This document shows positions 62,864-64,000 of a stretch of DNA of 64,000 nt, piece after piece; the stretch's first letter is position 1; each line of letters starts with the position of its first letter. The translations under genes and the position numbers were made by a program. The stretch lies in contig CANPVP010000010.1 in the NCBI GenBank assembly GCA_947581825.1, positions 1-64,000 of the forward strand, given 5' to 3'. The notes under the pieces are model-generated. The model did not search any database, was not told where the DNA came from, and saw nothing but the letters and a program-made list of their open reading frames with translations. The stretch is from an uncultured Clostridia bacterium. Its GTDB lineage: Bacteria > Bacillota > Clostridia > TANB77 > CAG-508.

Positions 62864-64000
62864 ATGAGATTTAAATATTTTATCATTTCTTTAAAACAAA
62901 ATATCTTTACGATTATTTTACTATTGTTTACTATTTCTCTTATTATTTTTTCCACTAATAACTTAACAGCTGCCAGAAATGGTCTTACTTTGTGGGCAAA
63001 GTTCGTTGTTCCTACTCTATTCCCATTTTTTGTTGCTACAGAATTAATGCTTCACACAAATTTTATTTCAATTTTAGGAAAACTTTTTAATCCTATTATG
63101 CTTCCAATTTTCAAAGTTCCTGGTATTAGTGCTTTTGCTTTTTTAATGGGTTGTATTAGTGGATATCCTGTTGGAGCTAAAATTGTAACATCATTAAGGA
63201 ATTCTAAATCTATATCTAAAGATGAAGGGGAAAGACTTTTGGTTTTTACTAATAATTCTGGTCCTCTATTTATTATTGCTACTGTTGGGATTGGACTTTT
63301 TGGCAATTCCATGATTGGCTTCTTATTACTAATTACTCACTTGTTTGCTGCAATATCTGTTGGTATATTAACTGGCTTTTGTTCAAAAAAATCCATCTCT
63401 AAATTTGATAATATCCATTCTTTAAAAAATAATAATAAATCTATTTCATTTGAATCACTTGGAGAAATTTTATCAAAATCTATTTTGAATTCTATAAATA
63501 CACTCCTTCTAATTGGAGGTTTTGTCGTTTTATTTAGTGTTATTATATCCATACTAATTCAAAGTGGACTTCTTCAAGTATTTGAATTGATTTTTATACC
63601 TATATTTAATCTATTTAATATCAATGTAGAATTTATTAAAGCTTCTGTTATTGGCTTATTAGAAGTTACTAATGGTATTAATGCCATTTCAAGTATACAT
63701 ATAAAAAATATTTCTACTAATATAATTTTTACTGCTTTTATTCTAGGATTTGGTGGACTTTCTGTAACACTTCAAATTTTAAGTGTTATATCTAAATCTG
63801 ATTTATCAATAAAACCATATATTGCAGGAAAATTGTTACAAGGAACATTTGCTACTTTTTACACTTATATTTTTCTGTGTTCATTTAACTGGCTTAACTT
63901 TGATTTAACTGACGATTTACAATTGTCTATTATTCCAATTTTATTTTTCTTAATTGTAGTTATTTTTCTTGTTGGTTTATTTGCTAAATCCATTAATAAT
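62864..64000 (+). CDS. ylbJ: Sporulation integral membrane protein YlbJ, partial (C-terminus off the right edge)
   Basis: An open frame from ATG 62864 runs to the window edge (379 codons visible). The protein has about eight hydrophobic helices and the YlbJ landmarks: LWAKFVVPTLFPFFVATELM, FLMGCISGYPVGAKIV, TNNSGPLFIIATVGIGLFGN, GLLEVTNGINAISS and FGGLSVTLQILSVI. YlbJ is needed for dipicolinate transport and spore resistance in Bacillus. GGTG is the only ribosome binding site seen, so translation may be weak. This adds a sixth sporulation gene to the window. Confidence 0.88.
   Translation, partial: MRFKYFIISLKQNIFTIILLLFTISLIIFSTNNLTAARNGLTLWAKFVVPTLFPFFVATELMLHTNFISILGKLFNPIMLPIFKVPGISAFAFLMGCISGYPVGAKIVTSLRNSKSISKDEGERLLVFTNNSGPLFIIATVGIGLFGNSMIGFLLLITHLFAAISVGILTGFCSKKSISKFDNIHSLKNNNKSISFESLGEILSKSILNSINTLLLIGGFVVLFSVIISILIQSGLLQVFELIFIPIFNLFNINVEFIKASVIGLLEVTNGINAISSIHIKNISTNIIFTAFILGFGGLSVTLQILSVISKSDLSIKPYIAGKLLQGTFATFYTYIFLCSFNWLNFDLTDDLQLSIIPILFFLIVVIFLVGLFAKSINN

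Overview
The window is AT-rich, densely coded chromosomal DNA from a spore-forming low-GC Firmicute of the Clostridia type. Evidence for sporulation is an alpha/beta SASP, YqfC/YqfD, PdaA, BofA and YlbJ. Codon use and the many small palindromic intergenic repeats would fit an uncultivated gut clostridium, but that placement is inference. I saw no rRNA, tRNA, CRISPR array, prophage or insertion sequence.

Layout. 1-8.6 kb (minus): a stripped-down Tad/type II-secretion-like operon (SAF protein, two degenerate ParA-like proteins, CpaF-like ATPase, fused TadB/TadC-like membrane protein, four small pilin-like proteins). 8.7-18.1 kb (minus): sasp, hpf, then the conserved Firmicute order yqfC-yqfD-(unknown)-ybeY-dagK/PAP2-DUF3048-era-yqzL-recO, plus pdaA. 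18.2-21.3 kb: an agr quorum-sensing locus with agrA-agrC on plus converging on agrD-agrB on minus; agrD encodes 39 residues. 21.4-25.5 kb (minus): pseudouridine synthase, methyltransferase, uvrC. 25.6-31.5 kb: glmS ribozyme and glmS, bofA-yaaL (minus), serS, engB, DUF4364. 31.7-43.0 kb (minus): SpoU methyltransferase, mfd, an ABC-F gene behind a leader peptide with an erm-like translational attenuator, purB, purL. 43.2-48.6 kb: CapA-like protein, an unknown gene, mtaB, mreB/mbl. 48.6-53.2 kb (minus): duplicated transglutaminase-like genes around trmL. 53.3-64 kb: hpt, tex, pheA, an LPXTG surface protein, lexA with its operator, obg, trpS, rpiB, and the start of ylbJ.

Main observation. Five genes (a pilin-like gene, yqfD, bofA, mtaB and pheA) are interrupted in the conventional reading frame. 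In all five the break is at an in-frame CGG codon, and omitting its C restores the frame as a glycine codon (GGA or GGT) and recovers family-typical sequence, for example TLGCKVNQYE in MtaB and GPEGTY in prephenate dehydratase. Reading the other genes by eye I found no CGG used as an ordinary arginine codon, although CGT, CGC, CGA and AGG are used. This suggests that CGG is unassigned and acts as a genome-wide +1 frameshift signal (or that CGGN is read as a four-base glycine codon). Sequencing error is the alternative to exclude.

Other notable signals are a ~175-nt covarying palindromic element at four of the five tail-to-tail gene junctions, the ABC-F attenuator, the convergent agr locus with a possible divergent small RNA, and the reduced Tad system.
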